Shown in pieces: positions 9,553 to 18,772 of a DNA stretch of 64,000 nucleotides (the first letter of the stretch is position 1; every line of letters starts with the position of its first letter). Under the pieces are notes generated by a model. The model was not told the DNA's origin, searched no databases, and saw only the letters and a program-made list of their open reading frames with translations. A program made the position numbers and the translations under genes. The stretch is from Candidatus Baltobacteraceae bacterium (lineage in GTDB: Bacteria > Vulcanimicrobiota > Vulcanimicrobiia > Vulcanimicrobiales > Vulcanimicrobiaceae): assembly GCA_036489885.1 (NCBI GenBank), contig DASXEW010000003.1, positions 1,488,001 through 1,552,000 of the forward strand, in the 5' to 3' direction.

Positions 9553-10223
9553 TCGAAGCAGTTATCTTCGATATGGACGGCGTGCTGCTGGACAGCGAGC
9601 AAATCTGGGACAAAGCACGCGAGAAGTATGTGAAAGACGTCGGTGGCCGCTGGATCGCGAGCGCGCAGCGCGACATGATGGGCATGAGCTCGACTGAGTG
9701 GTCGCAGTACATGCACGACACTCTCAGCGTGCCCCGTCCGCCGAAACAGATCAACGCGGACGTGATCAAACTGATCGAGGAAATCTATGAGCGCGACGGG
9801 TTTCCCATCATTGACGGCGCCCTCGACGCCGTTGAGCGCATTTCTGGGAAATGGCGGCTCGGCGTCGCATCAAGCTCGAACCGGCCGATCATCGACCTCG
9901 TCATGTCGTCGACGCCATTCGGAGCGTTGTTCAAGGTTACGGTCTCGTCGGAAGAGGTCGCGCGCGGTAAGCCCAATCCGGACGTCTATCTGAAAGCGGC
10001 GGAGCTACTCGGCGCACGACCCGATCGCTGCGCAGGCGTCGAGGACTCGCACAATGGGATTCTTGCGTTGCGCAACGCCGGCATGCGTGCGATCGCAATT
10101 CCGAATCTACACTATCCGCCGCACCCAGTCGCCCTCCGCGCCGCTACCGTCGTGCTCGCAACGATCGAGCAATTGACGCCGGACGCCGTCGAGCACGGCA
10201 TCGTCACTTCCCCGCAAGCGTAA
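9513..10223 (+). CDS. HAD-superfamily phosphatase (beta-phosphoglucomutase-like)
   Basis: A HAD subfamily IA hydrolase. Motif I is FDMDGVLLDSE with nucleophile and acid/base aspartates, motif II is SSS (ASSSNRP), the motif III lysine lies in RGKPNPDVY, and motif IV is GVEDSHNG. This set matches beta-phosphoglucomutase/phosphoglycolate phosphatase-like enzymes acting on small phosphorylated metabolites; the substrate is not determinable. The start is unclear: homologues begin only 3-6 residues before FDMDG, yet no ATG exists there. The GTG at 9513 is given here. A CTG at 9549, preceded by GGAG at 9536-9539 and overlapping the upstream stop (CTGA), is an attractive alternative. The gene converges with the Fic-like gene, with only two bases between stops. 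Confidence 0.85.
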   Translation: MDRCLHSLEPPNLIEAVIFDMDGVLLDSEQIWDKAREKYVKDVGGRWIASAQRDMMGMSSTEWSQYMHDTLSVPRPPKQINADVIKLIEEIYERDGFPIIDGALDAVERISGKWRLGVASSSNRPIIDLVMSSTPFGALFKVTVSSEEVARGKPNPDVYLKAAELLGARPDRCAGVEDSHNGILALRNAGMRAIAIPNLHYPPHPVALRAATVVLATIEQLTPDAVEHGIVTSPQA

Positions 10224-10225
10224 TA

Positions 10226-11185
10226 TTACCGGGCGCGGGTTCCGGATGAGATAGGTGGTCTTCCCGCTCGCGACTTGCCGGCGCGATATGCGTCGATCCA
10301 AGGTTGCGTCGTCAGGATCTCACGGCCGCGCGTCACGATGCGCAAACGTCCACGTTGTGCGGCTTTGCGTAGCGCATCGACGCTGAGTCGCGAGCCGGCG
10401 AAGGACGCGAGCGGCTGCAGCGCGCCCGTGTCGACGATTGCTGCGGTCAGGCGCTCGAGATTCGCGCGCACTGCGCGTTCGAGGATGCTCGCGAGCTTGC
10501 TGCGATCGCCGGCGTCGGCGGTGCTAAGTGCATGCTTGTACGAATCGACGAGCGCGTGCGTGATCGTTGCGGGCGGATAACCGAGGCGCGATAGCAGCAA
10601 GTTAACGGCAAGCCGCGCGATACGCCCGTTCCCTTCGACGAAGGGGCGAATGCGTTCGAGACGCTCGTATGCGTCGGCGAGCCATGTGAAGAGTGTATCT
10701 TCATTCGGCGGCCCGCTGCCGATGCGCTCGACGAGCGTCGACATCTCGAACTCGATCAACCAGTGGGGCGTTGTCACAATCCCTTCGCGCACCGGCGGAA
10801 GATTGGTGCGTCGCCATGCCGTTTGCAATGCGGGACGCGGACGCGCCACATCCAGCGGCGCCATTATCGTAACGTGAAGCCGCTCGATCTCAGCGACGGA
10901 GGTAAGCCAACGTGCTCCCGGACGGAAGCGGTGTTCGCGCGCGATGTCGAGCGCCGCACGCGCGTAGCCCAGGACGAGAAGATGATCAGGAAGACTCCCG
11001 GCAACGGTGATGTTGCGTTCGAGGAGCCGCCGGACGGCGAGCGGCGTGAGGTGGACGCCCGCCAGCTCGCATGAGGCGGCAATCTCGTCATAAATGACGT
11101 CGCGCCGGGCGCGCTCGAACCGGCGCGTCGTCGCGGCATCGGCCGGACGGGCCTCGATTTCGGCACGAAGCTCCTGAACCGTCAT
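10226..11185 (-). CDS. Fic-domain protein lacking the catalytic histidine
   Basis: A 319-residue Fic/DOC-fold protein. Fic proteins normally transfer AMP or other groups to target hydroxyls using the motif HxFx(D/E)GNGRxxR. Here the motif is RPFVEGNGRIAR (residues 180-191): everything is kept except the catalytic histidine, which is R180 (CGC at 10648-10646). The N-terminal segment ASCELAGVHLTP (about 37-48) looks like the inhibitory-helix region of class II Fics, but the expected Glu before Gly appears to be Ala. The C-terminal part (about 265-305) looks like a small winged-helix or DNA-binding extension. It is divergent from metH by 75 bp. AMP transfer is unlikely; an ATP/target-binding pseudoenzyme or a different chemistry are possibilities. 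Confidence 0.85.
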   Translation of the reverse strand: MTVQELRAEIEARPADAATTRRFERARRDVIYDEIAASCELAGVHLTPLAVRRLLERNITVAGSLPDHLLVLGYARAALDIAREHRFRPGARWLTSVAEIERLHVTIMAPLDVARPRPALQTAWRRTNLPPVREGIVTTPHWLIEFEMSTLVERIGSGPPNEDTLFTWLADAYERLERIRPFVEGNGRIARLAVNLLLSRLGYPPATITHALVDSYKHALSTADAGDRSKLASILERAVRANLERLTAAIVDTGALQPLASFAGSRLSVDALRKAAQRGRLRIVTRGREILTTQPWIDAYRAGKSRAGRPPISSGTRAR

Positions 11186-11256
11186 TGTCCTCTTTTGTCC
11201 GATATTTGGTTAGCTGGACAATTTCCCCCGGGTACTTGGCGCACGACGGCGATCTA

Positions 11257-11262
11257 TATAAT
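11257..11262 (+). promoter_or_regulatory. Perfect TATAAT overlapping the metH start
   Basis: A consensus -10 hexamer TATAAT overlaps the first ATG of metH. A weak -35-like TTGGCG lies at 11236-11241 with a 15-bp spacer. If used, transcription would start inside the annotated beginning of metH, so it is either a chance match or evidence that the true start is downstream. Confidence 0.25.
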
Positions 11263-14200
11263 GATGGCTTTTCTCGATGCCCTGCGCGACCGGGTCCTCG
11301 TCTTCGACGGGGCCATGGGGACGCAGCTCATGGCTCTCGAGCTCGACGACGCCGCTTTCGGCGGCGCTTCGTATCACGGCTGCAATGAGGCGCTGGTCCT
11401 CACGCGCCCCGAACTGATCTCGAATATCCACGCCGCGTATCTCGAAGCCGGAGCCGACGTCCTCGAGACCGACAGCTTCATGGCCTCACGCCACAAGCTC
11501 GGAGAGTATGGGCTCGCCGAGAAGACCGCTGAGATCAATCGCCGCGCGGCCGAAATCGCGCGCGACGCAGCCGACCGATTCTCGACCCGCGATAAGCCAC
11601 GCTTTGTGGCCGGTGCGCTTGGGCCGACCGGAATGTTGATCTCATCCTCGGATCCGGCGCTCTCGAAAATCACGTTCGAAGAGCTCGCGGCCATTTACGG
11701 CGAGCAAGCGCGGGGGCTTGTCGAGGGTGGCAGCGATTTGCTGCTCCTCGAGACGAGCCAAGATCTCTTAGAGATGAAGGCCGCGATCATCGGCATCGTT
11801 CGCGAGTTCGATCGCGGATTACGACGCGTTCCGATTCAAGCGCAAGCTACGCTCGACGTGACGGGCCGCATGCTGCTTGGCAGCGACATTCGTGCCGTGC
11901 GCGTCACGCTCGAAGCGCTGCCGATCGACGTCATCGGCCTCAATTGTTCGACGGGTCCACAGCACATGCGCGAACCCGTTCGCTATCTCGGTGAAACGTC
12001 GCGCTGTCCGATCGCGGTCATTCCGAACGCCGGCCTTCCGTTGATGGGACCCAAAGGCGAAACGATTTATCCCGAAGGGCCCGAGGAAATGGCGCGCGAG
12101 CTGCTCGCGTTCGTTCGCGACTTTGGCGTCAGCGCGATCGGTGGTTGCTGCGGAACGACGCCGGCGCACATTGTCGAGTTTACTCGCGCCGTTCGCGGGT
12201 TGCGCGGACGCACTCCGACAGTCGAGCGCACGCAGTGGGCGGCATCGGCGATGACGGCGGTAAGCCTGGAGCAAGAGCCGCGTCCGCTGATGATCGGTGA
12301 GCGCATCAACGCTCAAGGCTCGCGCAAAATTAAACGCTTGCTGCTCGAGGACGACTACGACAGCATCATGCTCGTCGCGCGCGAGCAAGTCGAAGGCGGC
12401 GCGCACATCCTTGACGTTTGCACCGCGCTTACCGAGCGCGCAGACGAAGACGTACAGATGGAAGCCGTTGTCAAGAAGCTCGCGCAATCGGTTGAGTCGC
12501 CGGTGATGATCGATTCGACCGAAGCCAAAGTGATCGAACGTGCGCTCAAGATCTACGCGGGCCGTGCTATCGTCAATTCCATTAACTTGGAAAATGGCCG
12601 TGAACGCATCAACGCCGTCATGCCGCTCGTGAAAGAACACGGTGCTGGTGTCGTGGCATTGACGATCGACGAGCAAGGTATGGCGAAGACCGCGGTGCGT
12701 AAGCTCGAGATCGCGCAGCGCATTCACCAGATCGTCACCGAAGAGTTCGGGTTGCCGGAAGGCGCGTTGATTTTCGATGCGCTTACGTTCACGCTCGCGA
12801 CCGGTGACGCAGAGTTCATCGATTCCGCGAGAGAAACGATCGAAGGAATCCGCGCGATCAAAGGGGCGATGCCCGAGGTTCTGACCTCGCTCGGCGTGTC
12901 AAACGTCAGCTTCGGTTTGAAGCCGCATGCGCGTGCAGCCGTGAACTCGGTGATGCTCCATCATTGCGTCGAGGCCGGTCTTGATATGGCGATCTTGAAT
13001 CCGAAAGAGATCACACCCTACTTTGAGCTCAACGGTGAAGAGCGCGAGTTGTGCGACGACCTCGTTCTCAACCGCCGTCCGGATGCGCTTCAGCGGCTCA
13101 TCGCACATTACGAGGAAAAAGGCACGGGCAATACGCCGCAGGTTGCCGCTGCCGAAGATCTCGAGGCGCCCGTCGAGGAGCGCATTCAGTACGCGATCTT
13201 GCACCGGCGCAAGGACGGTATCGAAGCTAAGCTCGACGAGGCGATGAAGGCCCGCGATGCCGTCGAAGTCCTCAACACGATCTTGTTGCCGGCGATGAAA
13301 GAAGTCGGCGATCGGTTTGGACGCGGCGAGCTGATTCTGCCCTTCGTACTGCAGTCCGCCGAAGTGATGAAGAAGGCTGTCGCGCATCTCGAACAATTCC
13401 TCGAGAAAGTCGACGGCGTCACGAAAGGCAAGGTTGTCGTCGCGACCGTCTTCGGCGACGTGCACGACATCGGCAAGAATCTCGTTTGCACGATTCTCTC
13501 AAATAACGGCTACACGGTTTTTGATCTCGGCAAGCAAGTTCCGATGAATACGATCCTCGAGAAGGCGCAGGAAGTCGGCGCGGACGCGATCGGTCTTTCC
13601 GCACTTCTTGTCTCGACGTCGAAGCAGATGCCGATCTGCGTACAAGAACAAGACGCGCGCGGGCTAAGCTTTCCGGTCGTCGTCGGCGGTGCGGCGATCA
13701 ATCGCGAATTCGGCCGGCGCATCGCGTTGCTCGACGAAGGCCAGCGCTGGTTTGCTCCCGGGTTGTTTTATGCGAAAGACGCCTTCGAAGGTCTCGAGAT
13801 CATGGACGTGCTTACCGGCGAGCCGGCACGGCGTGATGCATTCGTCGACAATAAAAAGGATGAAGCTTTCGCGGCAGCTGCGGCAACTAGGAATGCTACT
13901 GCGCTTCCGAAACATGGCCTGACCGCGCGTGGACAGCTCAAGGAAGCCGCCGTGCCGCGCGCGCCGTTCTTGGGCCCGCGCACGCTGCGCGACAGGATCG
14001 ACGTGCGCGAGTTGTGGCCGTGCTTCGACCTCAAGAGTTTGTATCGTCTCTCGTGGGGCGGCTCGAGCGTCAAGGGTGAGGCGTGGGAAGCGCTCGTACG
14101 CGATGAGTTCGAGCCGCGATTGCATTCGTATCAGCAACGGGCGAAGAGCGACGGTCTGCTTGCCCCGCGCGTTGTCTACGGTTACTTCCCGGCGTCCGGA

Positions 14201-14737
14201 GAGGGCGACGATGTCGTCGTGTACTCGCCGAACGATCCCGGGTGGCCGATCGCACGATTTAGTTTTGCACGCCAAGCCGGCGGCGAACACTTGTGCTTGG
14301 CAGACTATCTGCGCGAATCAAAGGAGGGTCGCGCGACGGATTTGATTGCTCTACAGGTGGTCACCGTTGGAGAACGAGCGGCCGAGCGTATCGAACAGCT
14401 GCAAGCTCAGAATGAATACACGGAAGCGTACTTCCTGCACGGCTTCTCGGTGCAGACCGCTGAGGCGCTTGCGGAACACACGCATCGCCGCATTCGTGCC
14501 GAGCTTGGGCTTCCGCCCGAACGCGGCAAACGATATTCATGGGGCTATGGCGCGTGCCCGGATCTCGCGCAACACCAGCTTGTGTGGGAACTGCTCGATG
14601 TCGAAAAGGCGATCGGTGCCCGTCTGACCTCGGCCTTCCAAATCGTCCCTGAGCAATCGACCGCGGCGATTATCATCCATCATCCGCAAGCTGCATACTT
14701 CAATGCGGCCGCCGTTCGGGAGCTTATCGCCAGCTAA
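11261..14737 (+). CDS. metH: Cobalamin-dependent methionine synthase
   Basis: An approximately 1158-residue four-module enzyme that methylates homocysteine from methyl-tetrahydrofolate through methylcobalamin. Visible in order are: the homocysteine/zinc module (FDGAMGTQL at the start, IGGCCGTTP near residue 290), the pterin-binding module (ERINAQGSRK onward), the helical cap and B12 domain with the cobalt-ligand motif DVHDIGKN (about 13456-13480), and the C-terminal AdoMet activation domain (YSWGYGACPD). Length is near the usual 1150-1230. Start: two ATGs at 11261 and 11264 precede AFLDALRDR; the upstream reading frame does not resemble the family. No clear Shine-Dalgarno is present. The B12 salvage locus lies 12 kb downstream. 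Confidence 0.96.
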   Translation: MMAFLDALRDRVLVFDGAMGTQLMALELDDAAFGGASYHGCNEALVLTRPELISNIHAAYLEAGADVLETDSFMASRHKLGEYGLAEKTAEINRRAAEIARDAADRFSTRDKPRFVAGALGPTGMLISSSDPALSKITFEELAAIYGEQARGLVEGGSDLLLLETSQDLLEMKAAIIGIVREFDRGLRRVPIQAQATLDVTGRMLLGSDIRAVRVTLEALPIDVIGLNCSTGPQHMREPVRYLGETSRCPIAVIPNAGLPLMGPKGETIYPEGPEEMARELLAFVRDFGVSAIGGCCGTTPAHIVEFTRAVRGLRGRTPTVERTQWAASAMTAVSLEQEPRPLMIGERINAQGSRKIKRLLLEDDYDSIMLVAREQVEGGAHILDVCTALTERADEDVQMEAVVKKLAQSVESPVMIDSTEAKVIERALKIYAGRAIVNSINLENGRERINAVMPLVKEHGAGVVALTIDEQGMAKTAVRKLEIAQRIHQIVTEEFGLPEGALIFDALTFTLATGDAEFIDSARETIEGIRAIKGAMPEVLTSLGVSNVSFGLKPHARAAVNSVMLHHCVEAGLDMAILNPKEITPYFELNGEERELCDDLVLNRRPDALQRLIAHYEEKGTGNTPQVAAAEDLEAPVEERIQYAILHRRKDGIEAKLDEAMKARDAVEVLNTILLPAMKEVGDRFGRGELILPFVLQSAEVMKKAVAHLEQFLEKVDGVTKGKVVVATVFGDVHDIGKNLVCTILSNNGYTVFDLGKQVPMNTILEKAQEVGADAIGLSALLVSTSKQMPICVQEQDARGLSFPVVVGGAAINREFGRRIALLDEGQRWFAPGLFYAKDAFEGLEIMDVLTGEPARRDAFVDNKKDEAFAAAAATRNATALPKHGLTARGQLKEAAVPRAPFLGPRTLRDRIDVRELWPCFDLKSLYRLSWGGSSVKGEAWEALVRDEFEPRLHSYQQRAKSDGLLAPRVVYGYFPASGEGDDVVVYSPNDPGWPIARFSFARQAGGEHLCLADYLRESKEGRATDLIALQVVTVGERAAERIEQLQAQNEYTEAYFLHGFSVQTAEALAEHTHRRIRAELGLPPERGKRYSWGYGACPDLAQHQLVWELLDVEKAIGARLTSAFQIVPEQSTAAIIIHHPQAAYFNAAAVRELIAS

Positions 14738-14790
14738 AGCAGAGGGAAGAACCGTGCCCCGGCGTACCTTCAAGCGATTCAACCGCTTTT

Positions 14791-14797
14791 GAGGAGG
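14791..14797 (+). promoter_or_regulatory. Strong Shine-Dalgarno of livK
   Basis: GAGGAGG, seven bases before the ATG at 14805. It is one of the strongest ribosome sites in the window and decides the livK start, which fits high expression of the binding protein relative to the permease and ATPase genes that follow. Confidence 0.7.
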
Positions 14798-14804
14798 TTT
14801 GTCG

Positions 14805-16025
14805 ATGCGCTCATTCCCCGCGTTAGGGCGTGCGATTTCACTGGCGGCGGCGGTCGCCATGTTCGGAACGGTTATGGGCGCTCCCGTCCAAGCCGCGACG
14901 ACGTACAAGATAGGTGTCGATCTGCCCATGAGCGGAGCCGATGCCAGCAACGGTATCCCAACAGACAACGGGGTCGTTCTTGCCGTTGAAGAAGCCAACA
15001 AGAAAGGCTTGCCGGGCGGAATCACGCTCGAACACCAAGTGCTCGATGACGCCGTTCAAGGCGTGCACGATCCGGCTGCAGGCAGCCAAAACATCAAAAC
15101 GTTCGCCGCAGATGCGAGCGTGATGGCAGTCGTCGGGCCGTTCAACTCGAACGTGGCGCAAGCCGAGATCCCCGTCACCAACGACGCAGGTCTCGCGCAA
15201 ATCAGCCCGTCGAATACAAACGACAAGTTGACGATCGGCGAGGACGCGAAGAAGCTTCGTCAATCACATCCGGATACGATCACGTACTTCCGCGTTTGCA
15301 CGCGCGACCACTATCAAGGTGCAGCCGGCGCGCAATCCGCAAAGAAGCTCGGCTTCAAGAAGATCTACATCATCGATGACAACGAGACGTACGGTAAAGG
15401 TCTCGCCGACGTATTCGAAGCCGCGTTCAAAGCCGGCGGCGGTACGGTTCTCGGACACGACCACCTGACGAAGAACCAACAAGACTTCAAAGCCCTGCTT
15501 ACCAAAGCCAAGTCGACGAATCCGGACGCCATCTTCTACGGTGGCGTGACGGCGACGGGCGGCGGACTGCTGCGCAAGCAGATGGCAGATGCCGGTATGG
15601 CAAAGACGCCGTACATCGGCGGCGATGGAATCAGTGACGAAGAGTACCTGAAGATCGCAGGTTCGATGGCGGACAACAGCTACTATACGGTGGCTGCTCC
15701 CGATGTCGGAATGGCGAGCGCGCAAGCTTTCAACAAGGCGTATCAAGCCCGCTTCCATGCGGCACCGGGCGCGTACAGTGCGGCTGCATACGCTGCTGCC
15801 AACGTGATCATCAACGCCATCGCGACGGCACAAAAGAGCGGTAGCGTCACGCGCGCTGCGGTGCTCAAGAACATCCAAAACACGAAGGCAATGCCTTCGC
15901 CGGTTGGTCCTGTTGCGTTCGACAAGAACGGCGACACGACCAACGGTGTAATCAGCTTCTATAAGATCGAAGGCACGCCGCCGAAGGCGAAATTCCTCAG
16001 TACCGTCAGCATCGCAACACTCTAG
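14805..16025 (+). CDS. livK: Branched-chain amino-acid ABC transporter, substrate-binding protein
   Basis: A roughly 406-residue periplasmic binding protein of the LivJ/LivK type. It has an N-terminal signal peptide (residues about 1-29, ending near VQAATT), then YKIGVDLPMSG, the family start of lobe 1, and the downstream GAYSAAAYAAANV. It captures Leu/Ile/Val or related amino acids and passes them to LivHM. The ATG at 14805 has a near-perfect Shine-Dalgarno GAGGAGG at 14791-14797; a TTG at 14799 is in frame but would overlap that spacing. A small hairpin (AAGCG/CGCTT arms, about 14772-14788) directly precedes the ribosome site. First gene of a five-gene operon; ligand specificity is inferred only. 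Confidence 0.93.
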   Translation: MRSFPALGRAISLAAAVAMFGTVMGAPVQAATTYKIGVDLPMSGADASNGIPTDNGVVLAVEEANKKGLPGGITLEHQVLDDAVQGVHDPAAGSQNIKTFAADASVMAVVGPFNSNVAQAEIPVTNDAGLAQISPSNTNDKLTIGEDAKKLRQSHPDTITYFRVCTRDHYQGAAGAQSAKKLGFKKIYIIDDNETYGKGLADVFEAAFKAGGGTVLGHDHLTKNQQDFKALLTKAKSTNPDAIFYGGVTATGGGLLRKQMADAGMAKTPYIGGDGISDEEYLKIAGSMADNSYYTVAAPDVGMASAQAFNKAYQARFHAAPGAYSAAAYAAANVIINAIATAQKSGSVTRAAVLKNIQNTKAMPSPVGPVAFDKNGDTTNGVISFYKIEGTPPKAKFLSTVSIATL

Positions 16026-16034
16026 GCCAACTCG

Positions 16035-16946
16035 TTGGAGCTGTTCTTTCAGCAGCTCGTTAACGGGCTGTCGCTCGGTGGTATTTATGCGCTCATAGCC
16101 CTCGGCTATACCATGGTCTACGGGATCATTGAGCTCATAAACTTCGCTCACGGCGACATCTACACACTAGGCTCGTTCTTCTCGCTTTCGATCCTGACAG
16201 TGCTCGGGATCGAGAGCGAGATGCACGGGTTTCCGCTCATCGCGGCAATCATCGGCATCATGGCGGGGGCGATGGTGTTTTGCGGCATCGTCGGTGTCCT
16301 CATCGAGCGATTCGCATATCGTCCCCTCCGCAATGCGCCACGCCTTGCGCCTTTGATCACGGCAATCGGCGTGTCGTTCATTCTCGAGAACATCATGCAA
16401 TTGTGGCAGGGCCCTTCGCCCGTGCCCGTTCCGACCTTCATCCCCGATCCGAGCTTTGTGATCGGCGGTGTATCGATCGAGGTCAAGCAGATTCTCGTCG
16501 TTGGCCTTGCGATCGTCATGATGATCTTACTCAATTTCTTCGTTTACAAGACGAAATTGGGCAAAGCGATGCGCGCGACCGCACAGGATCGCGACGCGGC
16601 GCAGCTGATGGGGATCAACATCAACACGACGATTATGTTGACGTTCTTGATCGGGAGCGCGCTTGCAGGCTCAGCCGGCTTCGTGTCGGGTGTCTACTAC
16701 GGTACGACTTGGTTCTTCAACGGTTTCGCCGCCGGCTTGAAAGCATTCACCGCCGCCGTGCTGGGTGGAATCGGAAACCTTGCCGGCGCCATGCTCGGCG
16801 GATTCTTGATCGGACTCGTCGAGGCGTTCGGTGCGCAATACGTCTCGGATCAATGGACGAACGTCATCGTCTTCTCGCTGCTCGTCCTCGTATTGATCTT
16901 CCGTCCGTCTGGATTGCTCGGCGAATCGCTGCCGAATAAAGTCTAA
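16035..16946 (+). CDS. livH: Branched-chain amino-acid ABC transporter permease
   Basis: A 303-residue inner-membrane permease of the LivH family. It begins QQLVNGLSLGGIYALIALG, the standard LivH first helix, and continues with FAHGD and about eight helices. The coupling-loop region GKAMRATAQDRDAAQLMGI near residue 180 contacts the ATPase subunits. It starts with TTG at 16035, nine bases after livK, and lies three bases before livM. Together with LivM it forms the membrane channel of the HAAT-family importer. Confidence 0.94.
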   Translation: MELFFQQLVNGLSLGGIYALIALGYTMVYGIIELINFAHGDIYTLGSFFSLSILTVLGIESEMHGFPLIAAIIGIMAGAMVFCGIVGVLIERFAYRPLRNAPRLAPLITAIGVSFILENIMQLWQGPSPVPVPTFIPDPSFVIGGVSIEVKQILVVGLAIVMMILLNFFVYKTKLGKAMRATAQDRDAAQLMGININTTIMLTFLIGSALAGSAGFVSGVYYGTTWFFNGFAAGLKAFTAAVLGGIGNLAGAMLGGFLIGLVEAFGAQYVSDQWTNVIVFSLLVLVLIFRPSGLLGESLPNKV

Positions 16947-16949
16947 AGC

Positions 16950-18014
16950 TTGAGCTTCTGGACTGCGCTGGATCCCCGCGTCAAAGGGATCATCGTCGTC
17001 CTCCTCGTCGGGTTCGTCCCGTTCTTCGATCACAACGGTGCGCACTTGAACTTCCTCGCCGATGCGTCGACGTTCGTACTGCTCGCGCTGGGATTGAACA
17101 TCGTCGTCGGATTCGCGGGGCTCTTAGATCTCGGGTACGCCGCGTTCTTTGCGATCGGCAGCTATTCGTACGCGATGCTCGCGAGCGGCCAGTTCAACAT
17201 TCATATCCCGTTTTGGGTGTTGCTGTTTCTGGCCCCGGCGATTACCGCGCTTTTCGGCGTACTGCTCGGTGCTCCGACGCTGCGGCTGCGCGGGGACTAC
17301 CTTGCGATCGTCACGCTCGGTTTCGGCGAGATCGTCCCGCAGACGTTTCTCAATCTTTCGCAGTGGACGAATGGACCCAACGGCATTTCGGCGCTCGATT
17401 CGCCGGTTCTCTTCAACTACAAATTCGGTTTGCAAACGCTCCCGTATTTTTACGTCGGCCTGCTATTGCTCATCGTCGCGATCATTATCGTGCACAACCT
17501 GCAAGACAGCCGCCTCGGCCGATCGTGGATGGCGATTCGCGAAGACGAGCTGGCTGCAGCGCACATGGGCATCAATACGACCAAGGCAAAATTGTCGGCG
17601 TTCGCGCTCGGCGCGTCATTCAGCGGTCTTGCCGGTGTCGCATATGCATCGAAGCTAAGTCTGGTCTCGCCCGACAACTTTCAGTTCAACGTCAGCATCT
17701 TCGTCCTATCGATGCTCGTTCTCGGCGGAATGGGCAACATCTACGGCGTTATCATCGGGAGCCTGCTGCTCTCGTCGCTCGAGCGGTTCATCTTGCCGCA
17801 AGCCACGATTTTCGCCCATAACCTCGGCTTCATGAGCGTCGACTTTTCACAATTCCGCTTCATGATGTACGGCATCATCTTGGTTTCGATCATGCTCTTC
17901 CGGCCTGAGGGATTATTCCCGAGCCGTCAACGCAAGGCGGAACTGCACGCCGCGGAGATCGAAGCGAGCCTCGCCGCGCAGGAGCAGAGCTTGTACGAGG
18001 AGGCCGTGCATTGA
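16950..18014 (+). CDS. livM: Branched-chain amino-acid ABC transporter permease
   Basis: A 354-residue permease with the LivM signatures [20 protein letters not shown] (about residue 50) and [17 protein letters not shown] (about 113), plus a coupling-loop sequence around [13 protein letters not shown]. The C-terminal tail (about residues 325-354) is hydrophilic and Ala/Glu-rich. It starts at TTG 16950. Its TGA overlaps the TTG of livG by four bases, so translation of the two is probably coupled. Confidence 0.94.
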   Translation: MSFWTALDPRVKGIIVVLLVGFVPFFDHNGAHLNFLADASTFVLLALGLNIVVGFAGLLDLGYAAFFAIGSYSYAMLASGQFNIHIPFWVLLFLAPAITALFGVLLGAPTLRLRGDYLAIVTLGFGEIVPQTFLNLSQWTNGPNGISALDSPVLFNYKFGLQTLPYFYVGLLLLIVAIIIVHNLQDSRLGRSWMAIREDELAAAHMGINTTKAKLSAFALGASFSGLAGVAYASKLSLVSPDNFQFNVSIFVLSMLVLGGMGNIYGVIIGSLLLSSLERFILPQATIFAHNLGFMSVDFSQFRFMMYGIILVSIMLFRPEGLFPSRQRKAELHAAEIEASLAAQEQSLYEEAVH

Positions 18015-18772
18015 GCATCCTCGCCATCAAGAAAGTGACGCAACGCTTCGGCGGCTTGGTAGCCGTTAAGGAGCTCGATTTCGAGGTCGAAGCCGGCTCG
18101 ATCGTCGCCATGATCGGTCCAAACGGCGCCGGGAAATCGACGGTGTTCAATCTGATCACGGGCATCTATAAGCCCAGTGAAGGCGCGATCGAGTTCAACG
18201 GCGCGCAAATTCAAGGACGCTCGACCAGCGCGATCGCGGCGCTTGGTATCGCGCGGACCTTCCAGAACATTCGGCTTTTCGCGTTTATGTCGGCAATCGA
18301 CAACGTCATGACGGGCCGTCATGCGCGCATGCACGCCACGCTGGCGGATTCGCTCTTGAATACACCGCGCGCGCGAAAAGAAGAAGGAAGCGTGCGCGAG
18401 CGCGCCCACGATATATTGAAGTTCTGCGCACTCGACGAGCACGCGCACTCCTACGCGGCGAATCTGGCTTACGGCCCGCAACGCCGTCTCGAGATCGCGC
18501 GCGCGCTCGCGAGCGATCCCAAGCTTTTGCTGCTTGACGAACCCGCGGCCGGAATGAATCCGAACGAGAAGACCGATCTGATGGCGCTGATCCGCCGGAT
18601 TCGCGATACCGGCGTCACGGTGTTTTTGATCGAGCACGACATGGGGCTCGTCATGCAGATCAGCGAGCGAATCGCCGTTCTGGACTACGGGGAAAAGATT
18701 GCCGAAGGTTTGCCTGAAGCGATTCGCGCCAACGAGCGTGTCATCGAAGCTTATCTCGGGAAACCGGCCTGA
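18011..18772 (+). CDS. livG: Branched-chain amino-acid ABC transporter ATPase
   Basis: A 253-residue ABC ATPase of the LivG type. Walker A is GPNGAGKST (about residues 37-45), the signature region is [15 protein letters not shown], Walker B is [13 protein letters not shown] and the switch histidine lies in IEHDMG. The LivG family shows the same degenerate YG signature and the GLARTFQ-like segment seen here ([12 protein letters not shown]). TTG start overlapping livM; its TGA shares a base with the livF ATG (TGATG). Confidence 0.94.
   Translation: MSILAIKKVTQRFGGLVAVKELDFEVEAGSIVAMIGPNGAGKSTVFNLITGIYKPSEGAIEFNGAQIQGRSTSAIAALGIARTFQNIRLFAFMSAIDNVMTGRHARMHATLADSLLNTPRARKEEGSVRERAHDILKFCALDEHAHSYAANLAYGPQRRLEIARALASDPKLLLLDEPAAGMNPNEKTDLMALIRRIRDTGVTVFLIEHDMGLVMQISERIAVLDYGEKIAEGLPEAIRANERVIEAYLGKPA

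Noticed and set aside
11819-12727. A 302-codon minus-strand frame inside metH
   Set aside because: Antisense to a well-supported metH; composition and lack of motif indicate a shadow.
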